This document shows positions 17,834 through 26,611 of a stretch of DNA of 64,000 bases, one piece after another. A program made the position numbers and the translations under genes. Source of the stretch: CAUZWH01 sp965247665. Its GTDB lineage: Bacteria > Pseudomonadota > Alphaproteobacteria > SHVV01. The DNA lies in assembly GCA_965247665.1 (NCBI GenBank), contig CBDFHH010000001.1, forward strand, positions 178,490-242,489, written 5' to 3'. Within the stretch, counting starts at the first letter, position 1, and every line of letters starts with the position of its first letter. Under the pieces are notes generated by a model. The model was not told where the DNA came from. It was given only the letters and a program-made list of their open reading frames with translations, and did not search any database.

Positions 17834-19768
17834 ATGGCTGACTTCCTTTTTTTCCTGCAGCAGATCACCAACGGCCTCGCCCTGGGCAGCGTCTACGCGC
17901 TGCTCGCGATCGGCTTTTCGATGATCTACGGCATTTTGCGGATGATGAACTTCGCACACGGCGATCTCTACGCCTTCAGTTCGATCCTCATCGCTGCGAT
18001 GATCAGCGACAAATACCCGATATGGATCGCATTGCCGACCGGCGTGGTGGTGGGCGCGATCATTGGCGTTCTGGTCGAGCGCGTCTGTTACCGACCTCTG
18101 CGATTTGTCGATCGCTCGGTGGCGATCGTCAGCTCCCTCGGCGCCGCCTTCATTCTCCGCAACGGATCGGAGTTCTTTTTCGGCGTAAGGCCGTCGCCGT
18201 TCCCGCTGCTGCTCGGTCAGCAGCAGTTGAGCGTTGCCGGGGTCAATTTTCCGGTCGCGGGTTTCTTCGTGCTGCTGGTCGCACTTGGCAGCGTCGCGCT
18301 GTTTACGATTTTCTTGCGGCGTTCCAAGCTCGGCACGGGCATCCTCTACGTTGCTCAGGACATCCCGACCGCCAGCCTGATGGGCATTCCCATCAACCGC
18401 ACGATCGTCCTGGTTTATGTTTTCGGCGGGGCGCTCGGCGTGATCGGCGGTATTCTCTACGGTTCGATCTACGGCGTCGTGTTCCCGGCGATGGGCTTCC
18501 CGGGTACGATCAAGGCGTTCGTCGCTGCCATTATCGGCGGCATCGGCAACCTCACCGGTGCTTTGATCGCCGGCCTTTTCCTTGGCGTTATCGAGACGCT
18601 GGTGGTGGTCTACGGCGCTGATCTGTTGGGTCTGCCGCCCGGTTACCGCGACGCGGTTGCGTTCGTCATTCTGATCGTCTTCCTGCTGTTCAAACCGACC
18701 GGTTTGATGGGCACCCGAGTGTCGATGAGCGAGGTCGGCGCCGCCGCGACCATGGGCTACTCGGCGGTCGTAAAGAAGACGGTCAAGCTGTTGGGTTTGG
18801 TCGATGTCCCGCGCTGGTCAATCTGGCCCATTCTGGTGATCGTCGGCCTGCTTTTCCCGCAGGTCGTCGACGATCCCTACCTGCTCCGCATCGCCTGTTT
18901 GATCATGATGTACAGCATCTCGGTTCTGGGCATGAACCTGGTGCTTGGCTACTGCGGTCAGTTCCATTTCGGACAGGCCGGGTTCATGGCGATCGGCGCC
19001 TACACCACCGCGCTGCTCATGCTGCGGTTCGACGTCAACTTTGTTCCCGCCTTGATCGCCAGTGGCGCGCTTGCGTTTTTCTTCGGCGTGCTGATCGGGA
19101 TCCCGGCCATTCGCGTGCGCAGCGACTACTTGGCGCTGGTGACGTTTGCCTTCGGCGAAATCGTCCGTCTGTTCATTCTCAACTCGGATTTCACCCGCGG
19201 TCCGATGGGACTTCCCGGGATTCCGCTACCCGAACTTTTCGGTTTCAAGATCGCATCGATGGCGAATTTCTTCTACTACGCACTGATTCTTCTGGTGTTG
19301 TCGTATTTCCTTTGCGTGCAAGTTACGCGATCGTTTGTCGGCCGCGCTTGGCGCGCGATCTATGAGGATGAGACCGCCGCCGAAGCGATGGGCATCAATA
19401 CCGCTCGTTATAAGATCCTTGCGTTCGGGTTGTCGTGCTTCCTGGGCGGAATATCGGGCGCTTACATGGCGACGCTGTCGCGTTTCATCGCCCCCAATAG
19501 CTTCGGCGTCGACCTGTCGATCCTGATCATCATCATGCTGGTGTTGGGTGGCCTCGGAAATCTGTGGGGATCTATCGTCGGCGCGGCGATCATGATTGGG
19601 GCGATCGAACTGCTGCGGCCGATCGCCGAGGTGCGCATAGCTTTCATCGGGCTGGTGATGATTCTGGTGCCGATCCTGCGCCCACAGGGGCTGTTCGTCG
19701 GGATAACCGACGACATCAGGCGCCTGCTCACGCGGAATTCCGACACAACCCACCGAACGATGAAGTAA
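17834..19768 (+). CDS. Fused LivH-LivM branched-chain-type ABC permease
   Basis: 644 residues, about the sum of LivH and LivM. Residues 1-290 are LivH-like (ITNGLALGSVYALLAIGFSMIYG, MNFAHGDLYAF, IIGGIGNLTGALIAG). Residues ~330-630 are LivM-like (SVLGMNLVLGYCGQFHFGQAGF, RSDYLALVTFAFGEIVRLF, VLGGLGNLWGSIVGA). Each half contains the EAA-like loop that contacts the ATPases. The join is in frame with a ~40-residue linker. Inner-membrane channel half of the importer with the SBP at 16589 and the ATPases downstream. Confidence 0.93.
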   Translation: MADFLFFLQQITNGLALGSVYALLAIGFSMIYGILRMMNFAHGDLYAFSSILIAAMISDKYPIWIALPTGVVVGAIIGVLVERVCYRPLRFVDRSVAIVSSLGAAFILRNGSEFFFGVRPSPFPLLLGQQQLSVAGVNFPVAGFFVLLVALGSVALFTIFLRRSKLGTGILYVAQDIPTASLMGIPINRTIVLVYVFGGALGVIGGILYGSIYGVVFPAMGFPGTIKAFVAAIIGGIGNLTGALIAGLFLGVIETLVVVYGADLLGLPPGYRDAVAFVILIVFLLFKPTGLMGTRVSMSEVGAAATMGYSAVVKKTVKLLGLVDVPRWSIWPILVIVGLLFPQVVDDPYLLRIACLIMMYSISVLGMNLVLGYCGQFHFGQAGFMAIGAYTTALLMLRFDVNFVPALIASGALAFFFGVLIGIPAIRVRSDYLALVTFAFGEIVRLFILNSDFTRGPMGLPGIPLPELFGFKIASMANFFYYALILLVLSYFLCVQVTRSFVGRAWRAIYEDETAAEAMGINTARYKILAFGLSCFLGGISGAYMATLSRFIAPNSFGVDLSILIIIMLVLGGLGNLWGSIVGAAIMIGAIELLRPIAEVRIAFIGLVMILVPILRPQGLFVGITDDIRRLLTRNSDTTHRTMK

Positions 19769-19773
19769 CCGCA

Positions 19774-20547
19774 ATGAGCTCCAACGATGTCATCTTTTCC
19801 GCCGCGGGCGTGACCAAGAATTTCGCCGGTCTGGTTGCGGTCAACGATCTGCACGTCGATCTGCACGAGGGCGAGATTCTTGGCCTCATCGGGCCTAACG
19901 GCTCGGGCAAGACCACTTTTTTCAATGTGGTGAACGGGTTGTATCAGGCGACGACGGGTCGGGTAACGCACCGCGGGATCGAGATCACAAACTGGCCGTC
20001 ATACCAGGTCGCCGAACACGGCATCACCCGGACCTTCCAGAACTCGCGTGTGCTGCTCAACGCTTCAGCGCTGGAAAATGTCATGGTCGGCGGTCACCTC
20101 CATGCCCGCACTGGTTTCTTCAAGGTCTTGCTGTCGAATCCGGAGGCGCGCCGACGCGAAGCCCGGGTACGTGACGCAGCACTTGCCAACCTCGAATTCG
20201 TCGGCCTCGCCGCCTATGCCGACGAAACGGCTCGCAACATGCCCTACGGCGCGATCAAGCGTCTGGAGATCGCCCGCGCGCTCTCGACCGAGCCCGACAT
20301 CCTGATGCTTGACGAACCCGCTGCGGGACTCAACCCGGCCGAGGCCGATTCGCTGATCGGCCTGGTGCGACAGCTGCACGAGACCGGCAAGACGATCCTG
20401 ATCATCGAACACAATATGCGCGTCGTCATGGGCTTGTGCCAGCGGATCATCGTTATCGACGCGGGGACCAAGATCGCGGAGGGGCCGCCCGAAGCCATCC
20501 GTAACGACGCCAAAGTAAAGGAAGCTTATTTGGGAAGGGGTGGTTAG
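19774..20547 (+). CDS. ABC transporter ATP-binding protein, LivG type
   Basis: 257 residues. Walker A GPNGSGKTT, Walker B ILMLDEPAAGLNP, and a switch His in IIEHNMRVVMG. The ABC signature position reads MPYGAIKRLEIARAL, lacking the usual LSYGxQ residues, typical of loosely conserved LivG signatures. ATG 19774 starts 5 bases after the permease stop. Pairs with the LivF-type ATPase downstream. Confidence 0.92.
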   Translation: MSSNDVIFSAAGVTKNFAGLVAVNDLHVDLHEGEILGLIGPNGSGKTTFFNVVNGLYQATTGRVTHRGIEITNWPSYQVAEHGITRTFQNSRVLLNASALENVMVGGHLHARTGFFKVLLSNPEARRREARVRDAALANLEFVGLAAYADETARNMPYGAIKRLEIARALSTEPDILMLDEPAAGLNPAEADSLIGLVRQLHETGKTILIIEHNMRVVMGLCQRIIVIDAGTKIAEGPPEAIRNDAKVKEAYLGRGG

Positions 20548-20548
20548 C

Positions 20549-21253
20549 GTGCTAACCGTCGATAAACTTTCGAGCGGCTACGGTTATGCCGAGGTCCTGC
20601 ATGGGGTGTCGCTCGAGGTCAATGAAGGGGAGATCGTCGCCGTGGTTGGCGCCAACGGCGCGGGCAAGAGCACGCTCCTGAAAACCATTTCCGGCTTGCT
20701 GCCGACGCGCCAGGGCGAGGTTAAATTCTTCGATGAATCAATCGCTTCGACTGCTCCCGAAGAGATCGTGCGTCGCGGAATAGTCCACATCCCTGAAGGG
20801 CGGCGCGTGTTCCCCTACTCCACCATCGACGAGAATCTGACGGCCGGGGCATATGTGCGCGCCGACGCCGCCGAGGTCGAAGCGGATCGCCAGCGCTACT
20901 ACCAGCGCTTTCCGGCGCTCTACGAGCGGCGCAGCAAGCTTGCCAGCACATTATCGGGTGGCGAGCAGCAGATGCTGGCGATCTGCCGCGGGTTGATGTC
21001 GCGCCCGAAGTTGATTCTGATGGACGAGCCCTCGCTCGGCCTTGCGCCGATTTTGGTCGATCGCGTGTTCGAGATCGTTGCGGAGCTCAATCGCGAAGGC
21101 AAATCGATCCTGTTGGTCGAACAGAACGCGACCCGTGCCCTGGCAATCGCCGATCGCGCCTATGTCATGGTCACCGGCGAGATCGTGTTGTCCGGGCTCG
21201 GCCACGAACTGCTTGACAACGAAGAGGTGCAGCGCTCCTACCTCGGTAGTTGA
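20549..21253 (+). CDS. ABC transporter ATP-binding protein, LivF type
   Basis: 234 residues. Walker A GANGAGKST, signature LSGGEQQMLAICRGL, Walker B LILMDEPSLGLAP, H-loop-equivalent VEQNATRAL, as is typical of LivF. GTG 20549 has AAGGGG 8 bases upstream; an earlier GTG (20540) overlaps the LivG stop and the ribosome-binding site. Last gene of the transporter operon. Confidence 0.92.
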   Translation: MLTVDKLSSGYGYAEVLHGVSLEVNEGEIVAVVGANGAGKSTLLKTISGLLPTRQGEVKFFDESIASTAPEEIVRRGIVHIPEGRRVFPYSTIDENLTAGAYVRADAAEVEADRQRYYQRFPALYERRSKLASTLSGGEQQMLAICRGLMSRPKLILMDEPSLGLAPILVDRVFEIVAELNREGKSILLVEQNATRALAIADRAYVMVTGEIVLSGLGHELLDNEEVQRSYLGS

Positions 21254-21283
21254 ACCACCTCGCGCCCGATCGATGCCGCAGGT

Positions 21284-22588
21284 TCAGCCGAGCACCGAGA
21301 AACTGCTCTCCAGGTTGACCGCGCGTTTTCGCGAGTAAAAGCCGACATCGATGTCGCGCGCGATGCGCGGCAGGCGGAAGGTCATGGGCGTGGTATCGTG
21401 ATCGTTGCCGGCCTCGCAGTGGTCGATCAACGCGGCCATCATCTTGCCGGCGATCGGCGCGTTCTTGAACTGATTGCCTGAAGTTCCGATCGCCATGTAG
21501 AAGCCGGGCACGCATGATTTGTCGTAGATCGGAATCCAGTCCTCGGTGACATCGTAGAGGTCGACCACCCCTTTGGTCTGGCTGGGAATCCCCAAGGTCG
21601 GAACCCGCTGCGCGTAGCGGTAGACCTGAACTGTGGATTGCTCGGTGAAGTTCTGGTCGTAATCGTCGGGGTCGACCCACTCGCGCGGGTCGCACTCGGG
21701 ATCTTCACTGCCGAGGAGAATGTGGTCGCCGTGCTCCGGCCGGGAATACACTCCGATGTCGCTATCCGAGGTAACCGGTGCGAGATCGTAGTAACGGTAA
21801 CCGTCCGGCGCGGGAACGTGAGCGACTTCCTGTTTGAGGGCGCGGGTGGTGATGCGCATGTCGTCGAGGGCGCCGACCATGGCGTTGACTTTGGCCGAGT
21901 GAGGTCCGGCGACGTTGACGACAACCGGAGCTTCGACGCCGCTGCCGTCATCGAGGCGTACGCCGCTGACCCGATCCGCCTGTTTGAGGATCTCGATGAC
22001 GCGGCGGCCAAATGCGAAGCGGCTTCCTTTCGCTTCCGCGGCGCGCTGCAGGTTGTGGGTAGCAAGCTGCGGATCGGTTACATAGCCCGCGGTCGGCCAA
22101 AAAACGCCGCTCTTTACCGGTTCGCGTCCGGGTTGGCCAAAGCGCTCATCCGATAGCAGCTTGGGCGGACCAAATGTGTCGAGGTCGTAGAACGGCAGGA
22201 CCTCGTTGATCCTCACCGCATCCCAGATCTCGAACGGGATATCGAGCTCCGCGCTCAGAGAAATATGCTTCTCGAGGTGGTTGTTCTGCGGGGTTTGCAT
22301 GACCAGGCAGCCGGTTTCGCGGAATTCGGCGAGGCCGCGCTCGTCATCGATTTCGAGATAGTCCCGCCAATCGCGCCAGTGGAAATAACTCTCATAAGCA
22401 AATGCGGTGCCGGCAAGCGTCGAGTAGTGAACCCGGATAATCGCGCAAGATGCGGCGGTTGGCCCGTAGCCTGCGGCGGGGTTCTTGTCGACTGAGACGG
22501 TTTTGACGCCCGCCTTGGCCAATTCGAAGGCCGTTGCCGCGCCGATAATGCCGGCTCCGATGATGACGACGTCCGCACGATCCGTCAT
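21284..22588 (-). CDS. FAD-dependent oxidoreductase, DAO family
   Basis: 434 residues. N-terminal dinucleotide-binding fold VVIIGAGIIGAATAFELAKAG with an acidic ribose-binding residue region (VSVDKNPAAGYG). The rest matches the D-amino acid oxidase/sarcosine oxidase family, with a C-terminal FAD-contacting segment GFYMAIGTSGNQFKNAPIAG. Probably oxidises an amine or N-methyl amino acid. It follows a haloalkane dehalogenase-like gene after 27 bases, so they are likely cotranscribed. Substrate unknown. Confidence 0.85.
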   Translation of the reverse strand: MTDRADVVIIGAGIIGAATAFELAKAGVKTVSVDKNPAAGYGPTAASCAIIRVHYSTLAGTAFAYESYFHWRDWRDYLEIDDERGLAEFRETGCLVMQTPQNNHLEKHISLSAELDIPFEIWDAVRINEVLPFYDLDTFGPPKLLSDERFGQPGREPVKSGVFWPTAGYVTDPQLATHNLQRAAEAKGSRFAFGRRVIEILKQADRVSGVRLDDGSGVEAPVVVNVAGPHSAKVNAMVGALDDMRITTRALKQEVAHVPAPDGYRYYDLAPVTSDSDIGVYSRPEHGDHILLGSEDPECDPREWVDPDDYDQNFTEQSTVQVYRYAQRVPTLGIPSQTKGVVDLYDVTEDWIPIYDKSCVPGFYMAIGTSGNQFKNAPIAGKMMAALIDHCEAGNDHDTTPMTFRLPRIARDIDVGFYSRKRAVNLESSFSVLG

Positions 22589-22615
22589 CCCTGCTGTCCC
22601 CCTTGCTCGGACTTC

Positions 22616-23506
22616 CTATCCGAGCTCGTCGACAAAACGCTTGATCGCCCGGCCGATTTCGGCCGGCGCATCCTCTTGAACGAAGTGGCGTCCGGGAACC
22701 GTGACCTCGGTCTGATTTGGCCAACTGCGGCAATAGTCGCGTTGGGTGCCAACGAGAATGCTGCCGGGGTCGGCGTTGACAAACAGTTTCGGGATCTCCG
22801 CGTCTTCGCTGAGCCACGTACCATACCCTTCGACGATATCGTGAACGTCGGCCGGCTCACCCGCGATCGGGATCTCACGCGGCCAGGTCAATGTCGGGCG
22901 GCGGCTCTCTCCCGGTTCCTCGAACGGCTTGCGGTAGCGCCGCATCTCCTCCTCGCCGAACTCGCGAATCACCGATGCCGGTAGAACGCGATCGACGAAC
23001 ATATTTTTCTCGAGAATCATTTCTTCCCCAGCCGATGATCGAAATCCTTCGAATACATTACGTGCGTTTTCCGGCCAGTCGTCCCAGGTCAGAGGTTTGA
23101 CGATCGTTTCCATGTAGACGATTCCCGCGATCCGCTCGCGGTTACGCTGCGCCCAATGGAAACCGAGCGCACCGCCCCAATCGTGGCCAACGATGACCAC
23201 GGTTTTGAGATCCAGTGCGTCGAACCATCCGTCGATCGCCGCCGAGTGATCGACGAAACGGTATGACTTGTTTGGCGTCGGTCCGGAATCGCCCATTCCC
23301 ACGAGATCAGGGGCGTAACAATGGCAGCGCCGAGCGACATGCGGGAGGACGTTGCGCCACAGGTACGATGACGTCGGGTTGCCGTGTAGAAAGACGATCT
23401 CAATCCCACCGAAGTTGCCGGTTTCGACATAGGCGATCTCCGTCCCGGCAACTGCGATTCGCTGCCGCGGATGGGAGTCGGTGGGTGCAGGTTTGGTCAG
23501 CGGCAT
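22616..23506 (-). CDS. dhaA: Haloalkane dehalogenase-like alpha/beta hydrolase
   Basis: 296 residues, the normal length. It closely follows the DhaA (HLD-II) pattern: halide-binding Asn43 in HGNPTSSYLWRN, nucleophile Asp109 and halide-binding Trp110 in GHDWGG, catalytic acid Glu133 in YMETIV, catalytic base His274 in GRHFVQEDAP, plus PIAGEPADV in the cap-to-core return. It hydrolyses carbon-halogen bonds of alkyl halides to alcohol and halide. Cytoplasmic, no signal peptide. First gene of a two-gene operon with the DAO-family oxidase. Family assignment strong; substrate range unknown. Confidence 0.9.
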   Translation of the reverse strand: MPLTKPAPTDSHPRQRIAVAGTEIAYVETGNFGGIEIVFLHGNPTSSYLWRNVLPHVARRCHCYAPDLVGMGDSGPTPNKSYRFVDHSAAIDGWFDALDLKTVVIVGHDWGGALGFHWAQRNRERIAGIVYMETIVKPLTWDDWPENARNVFEGFRSSAGEEMILEKNMFVDRVLPASVIREFGEEEMRRYRKPFEEPGESRRPTLTWPREIPIAGEPADVHDIVEGYGTWLSEDAEIPKLFVNADPGSILVGTQRDYCRSWPNQTEVTVPGRHFVQEDAPAEIGRAIKRFVDELG

Positions 23507-23602
23507 AGATGACCCCGTACGATAGATCGCAGCGGTTTCTGTCGCGGCGCGTGAAGAAGAAATCCGGCGAAAGGTTTAGCGCGACTTGCGCTGATTTTCC
23601 AT

Positions 23603-23626
23603 GTCCATTTCGGCGTCCATTTCGGC
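23603..23626. repeat. 12-bp tandem repeat, two copies
   Basis: GTCCATTTCGGC occurs twice head to tail between the dehalogenase start and the FG-GAP gene end. No coding or regulatory role is evident. Confidence 0.5.
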
Positions 23627-23702
23627 GTCGCGTCGTTCGAGGCCCAGTCGTAGCGGTGGCGGTCAAGGCGGTGGAGCGAGGCAAGGCGAGCACGGGTCGA
23701 GG

Positions 23703-24728
23703 TCAACGATTGAACACCGCGGCGAGATAGCCTTCGGCCGTGCCGTAGACCAAGTCGAGACTTCCGTTGCGTGTCAGATCGATCGCGAAGATGTCGGTGG
23801 TGATCGGGCCGCGGGCACTCTCGAATTGGGCGACCTCCACCAGGCGCCCGCCGGCCAGGCTGACGATGCGCAATGTCCGCCGGTCTGATGAAGGCACCGC
23901 GATATCGGCAATACCATCACGGTTGAAGTCCGCGATCGCCGAGAGATCGAGACGACGCGACCCCCTCTGGTGGTTGGAGAACCCGCGGTAGCGAACCACC
24001 TCGTTCAGGACGCCGCGGCCCAGGCGGTAAAGCATCAATATCCCGCCGATATGTGGGGTGCAGACCACCGCGATCTCGACCCTGCCGTCACCATCGAAGT
24101 CGGCTGCGCCTATGGGGTTGAGCCAACGGTTCGCCAAGCCGATCGGTTCCGATTCGGCGATCGGCCGGAGCCCGTTGCGCGTGAGTGCGAACGCGGCGAT
24201 CGCGGCACCGCGATCGAGATATGACTTGACCACGAGGATTTCGTCGCGGTCGTCGCCGTCGATATCCGCGATTCTGGCGAATCGATCCTCGAACACCGCA
24301 TCTTCGGAGAGTTCGAAAAGCGCAACACGGCCGAAAGCGTCTTCCGCAGCGAGGCCGCCGGCCTCGATCGCGTCTCCGAGCACGCCATGGCTATAGCGGG
24401 TGGTCGGGCCGGTCAGCCAAGCGGCACGAATGTTGCGCCGCGCTTCGGTCACCACGCCGTCGGGCAGCATCTCGTCGCGTCGCGTCTTCGCCGTGCGGTG
24501 AATTTTCGACGGCGCAATCGGCCAAACCGAAAGCGGCCATGCCCGCGCCCGGTAATAGATATCCTTTCCGCTGCGGACCACCGCCCCAAGACGCGGGTCC
24601 AGGAAAATCTCCGTGATCCCGCCATCGAGGCGAATAGTCTGGTGCTCGAGCCGTTGGGCGCGGCATTCCGCAGCCGACAGCACGAGCAGGCCTGCGACAC
24701 CGGCGAGCGCGCACAAGAACCGCATCAT
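23703..24728 (-). CDS. Exported FG-GAP/VCBS-repeat protein
   Basis: 341 residues with an N-terminal signal peptide (FLCALAGVAGLLVLSAAECRA-Q). Repeated calcium-binding-type loops of FG-GAP repeats: IADIDGDDRDEIL, AADFDGDGRVEIAVV, IADFNRDGIADIAV, AIDLTRNGSLDLV. Predicts an extracytoplasmic beta-propeller. No enzymatic motif seen. Start ATG 24728 or ATG 24725; the latter is better spaced from GAGG. Confidence 0.8.
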   Translation of the reverse strand: MMRFLCALAGVAGLLVLSAAECRAQRLEHQTIRLDGGITEIFLDPRLGAVVRSGKDIYYRARAWPLSVWPIAPSKIHRTAKTRRDEMLPDGVVTEARRNIRAAWLTGPTTRYSHGVLGDAIEAGGLAAEDAFGRVALFELSEDAVFEDRFARIADIDGDDRDEILVVKSYLDRGAAIAAFALTRNGLRPIAESEPIGLANRWLNPIGAADFDGDGRVEIAVVCTPHIGGILMLYRLGRGVLNEVVRYRGFSNHQRGSRRLDLSAIADFNRDGIADIAVPSSDRRTLRIVSLAGGRLVEVAQFESARGPITTDIFAIDLTRNGSLDLVYGTAEGYLAAVFNR

Positions 24729-24791
24729 GCGCCTCAGCGGGGCGCCTCGCCGATCATACCCAGCGAGCTCGGCGGAGGCTGGTCGGGCGCG

Positions 24792-24980
24792 CTAGAGCTG
24801 GGTGATCTGATCGGGTTCGCAATCAAGTTCCGAACGGCAGAACGCCACGGCAGCTTCGCGTGCATCGCTCTCGGTCTGATGCGCCTCTCCCTGATGAATT
24901 CTGCGACCGTCGCGCCACACCGACCACAGATAGTCGATTCTGCCGGTTTTCGACCAACGATCGATGATCACCTCGAGCAT
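24792..24980 (-). CDS. Small hypothetical protein
   Basis: 62 residues, unrecognised. No signal peptide or membrane segment; Trp-rich N-terminus (DYLWSVWRDGRRI) and acidic C-terminus, like small alpha+beta domains. ATG 24980 has AGGTG upstream and overlaps the end of the preceding gene by 13 bases, which supports it being real and translationally coupled. Confidence 0.5.
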   Translation of the reverse strand: MLEVIIDRWSKTGRIDYLWSVWRDGRRIHQGEAHQTESDAREAAVAFCRSELDCEPDQITQL

Positions 24981-25279
24981 CGCGACGCACCTAACTGCAG
25001 GATTCGGTTGTTGGGCGCGTGCGTAAGTTCGCCTCGCAGTTCGGCGGCGGCGCCGCTACCGTCCGGCGCGGTATCGATGGCTATGGTTGACCCGTGGCGA
25101 AAGAACCCCACTTCGTGCGGAGTTGGATCAGTCTCGCCGACGCCGTCGACCGGCGAATCCAGCGTCGATTGGTTGCCAGCAAAGGAGAACGCGCCTGTTC
25201 TCTCGAATGCGGAAACATCGTCAAACGCTCCGCCGATATCGGCGGCTAAGCGGATCCGCGCCTGGAGACTGTCACTCAC
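24968..25279 (-). CDS. Hypothetical protein
   Basis: 103 residues, acidic, unrecognised. GTG 25279 is preceded by a well-placed GGAGCGA site; a longer frame to 25327 lacks one. No membrane segment. Forms an overlapping pair with the 62-residue protein. Confidence 0.5.
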   Translation of the reverse strand: MSDSLQARIRLAADIGGAFDDVSAFERTGAFSFAGNQSTLDSPVDGVGETDPTPHEVGFFRHGSTIAIDTAPDGSGAAAELRGELTHAPNNRILQLGASRCSR

Positions 25280-25465
25280 GGGTTCGCTCCGGTGGGGAAG
25301 GGGCGGCATAATAGACGCACTGTTCATAAAAGGAAGCGAGCGCAGCGAGGCTGGCGCGGTTGTGACTTTGTCCGCGTTAGAAGCTGCTTTATCCTAAGAG
25401 CGTGGAGACGATCAACGAAAGCCTCGCGTCGACACGTGCGAGCACATCAACGTAGGGAGGCCGTT

Positions 25466-26482
25466 ATGACGGTAAATCGATTTTGGGCCAGCGCGGTCGG
25501 TGTCGTGCTTGGCGGGGCCGTATTTATTTCCAGCGCGCCGGCGCAAGCCGACTTGAAGATGCGGTTAGAGTGGACTCCGATTCTGATCCATTCCTGGTAC
25601 TTCCTCGCCGAGAAGAACGGCTGGTACGCGGACGAGGGTGTGCGCGTCACCTTCGAACCCGGTGCCGGTTCGGTCAACACCACGCAGATCGTCGCGGCTG
25701 GGAGTCACGACATCGGTCAAGCCAGCCACAGCGCGATGTCGGTCGGACGTTCCAAGCAAGAGCTCGAGGTGAAGGCGATCGCCTCGCTGATACGTAAGAA
25801 CGAAATGGGCATCCTCGTGCCGCAGGGTTCGGGCTGGAAATCGCCCAAGGATCTGGTCGACAACAACGTCAAGATCATCACTTCGCCAGGTGGATTCGAC
25901 GTCCCGTTCTTTGAGGCGTGGTTCCGCATGTCGGGGACCAACGTCAAGAAGGCCGACTTTTTGAATGTCGCGACGAAGTTGAAGGGATCGACCTATATCG
26001 GGGAGAAAGGCGATGCGTTGAGCACGTCGCCGGCGTTCTTCAATGCCATTTTCGGCGCCAGGCGGCCGTCGGACTTCTTCATGATGTCGGAAGTCGGGCT
26101 CAATATCCCCGGCACCGGAATTATTGCTAGCGAGAAGGCGATCAGGGAGAAGCCGAACGAGATCCGCGGTTTTCTCAAGGCGACCATGCGGGCGTTTGAA
26201 CACATCATCGGCGGCAAGAACTACGAGGACGGGTACAACGCTCTGGTCGAGATGCGTCCCGAAGTGAAGATGCCTATGGGGCTCGTCGTCGCCCAGTTTC
26301 GTGATCATGCGAGATTGGGACTGTGGACGACCGAGGCGACCAAAGGAAAGCCGTGGGGCTATATGGCTCCGTCGGATTGGGAGTCCGCCGTCCAAATCAT
26401 GACTGATGCCAAAGTGATCGGTGCCGGGCACAGCCCGACCGAGTTTTACACCAACGAGCTTCAGCCGGCGGTAACCAACTAA
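25466..26482 (+). CDS. NMT1/THI5-like ABC substrate-binding protein
   Basis: 338 residues. Signal peptide (VGVVLGGAVFISSAPAQA-D) then the NMT1/SsuA-type fold: LEWTPILIHSWYFLAEKNGWYADEG is the canonical opening of this family. Periplasmic receptor for pyrimidine, sulfonate, taurine-like or other small organics. GGGAGG site before ATG 25466. No permease or ATPase is adjacent, so it works with components encoded elsewhere. Followed by a strong terminator. Confidence 0.9.
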   Translation: MTVNRFWASAVGVVLGGAVFISSAPAQADLKMRLEWTPILIHSWYFLAEKNGWYADEGVRVTFEPGAGSVNTTQIVAAGSHDIGQASHSAMSVGRSKQELEVKAIASLIRKNEMGILVPQGSGWKSPKDLVDNNVKIITSPGGFDVPFFEAWFRMSGTNVKKADFLNVATKLKGSTYIGEKGDALSTSPAFFNAIFGARRPSDFFMMSEVGLNIPGTGIIASEKAIREKPNEIRGFLKATMRAFEHIIGGKNYEDGYNALVEMRPEVKMPMGLVVAQFRDHARLGLWTTEATKGKPWGYMAPSDWESAVQIMTDAKVIGAGHSPTEFYTNELQPAVTN

Positions 26483-26504
26483 CGCCGGTCGGTCCAATGA
26501 GCTG

Positions 26505-26532
26505 GCGCCGCCCTCGGGCGGCGCTTTTTTTT
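26505..26532 (+). terminator. Rho-independent terminator
   Basis: Stem GCGCCGCC / GGCGGCGC with loop CTCG (26505-26524) followed by eight T. Ends the NMT1-like binding-protein transcript. Confidence 0.9.
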
Positions 26533-26611
26533 GCGTTCGTTTGGCCGATGATGGGCGCCGCAAGATGATGGGCGCCACAATATGAGCAACCGGTTTTCTG
26601 CGAGGATAGCC

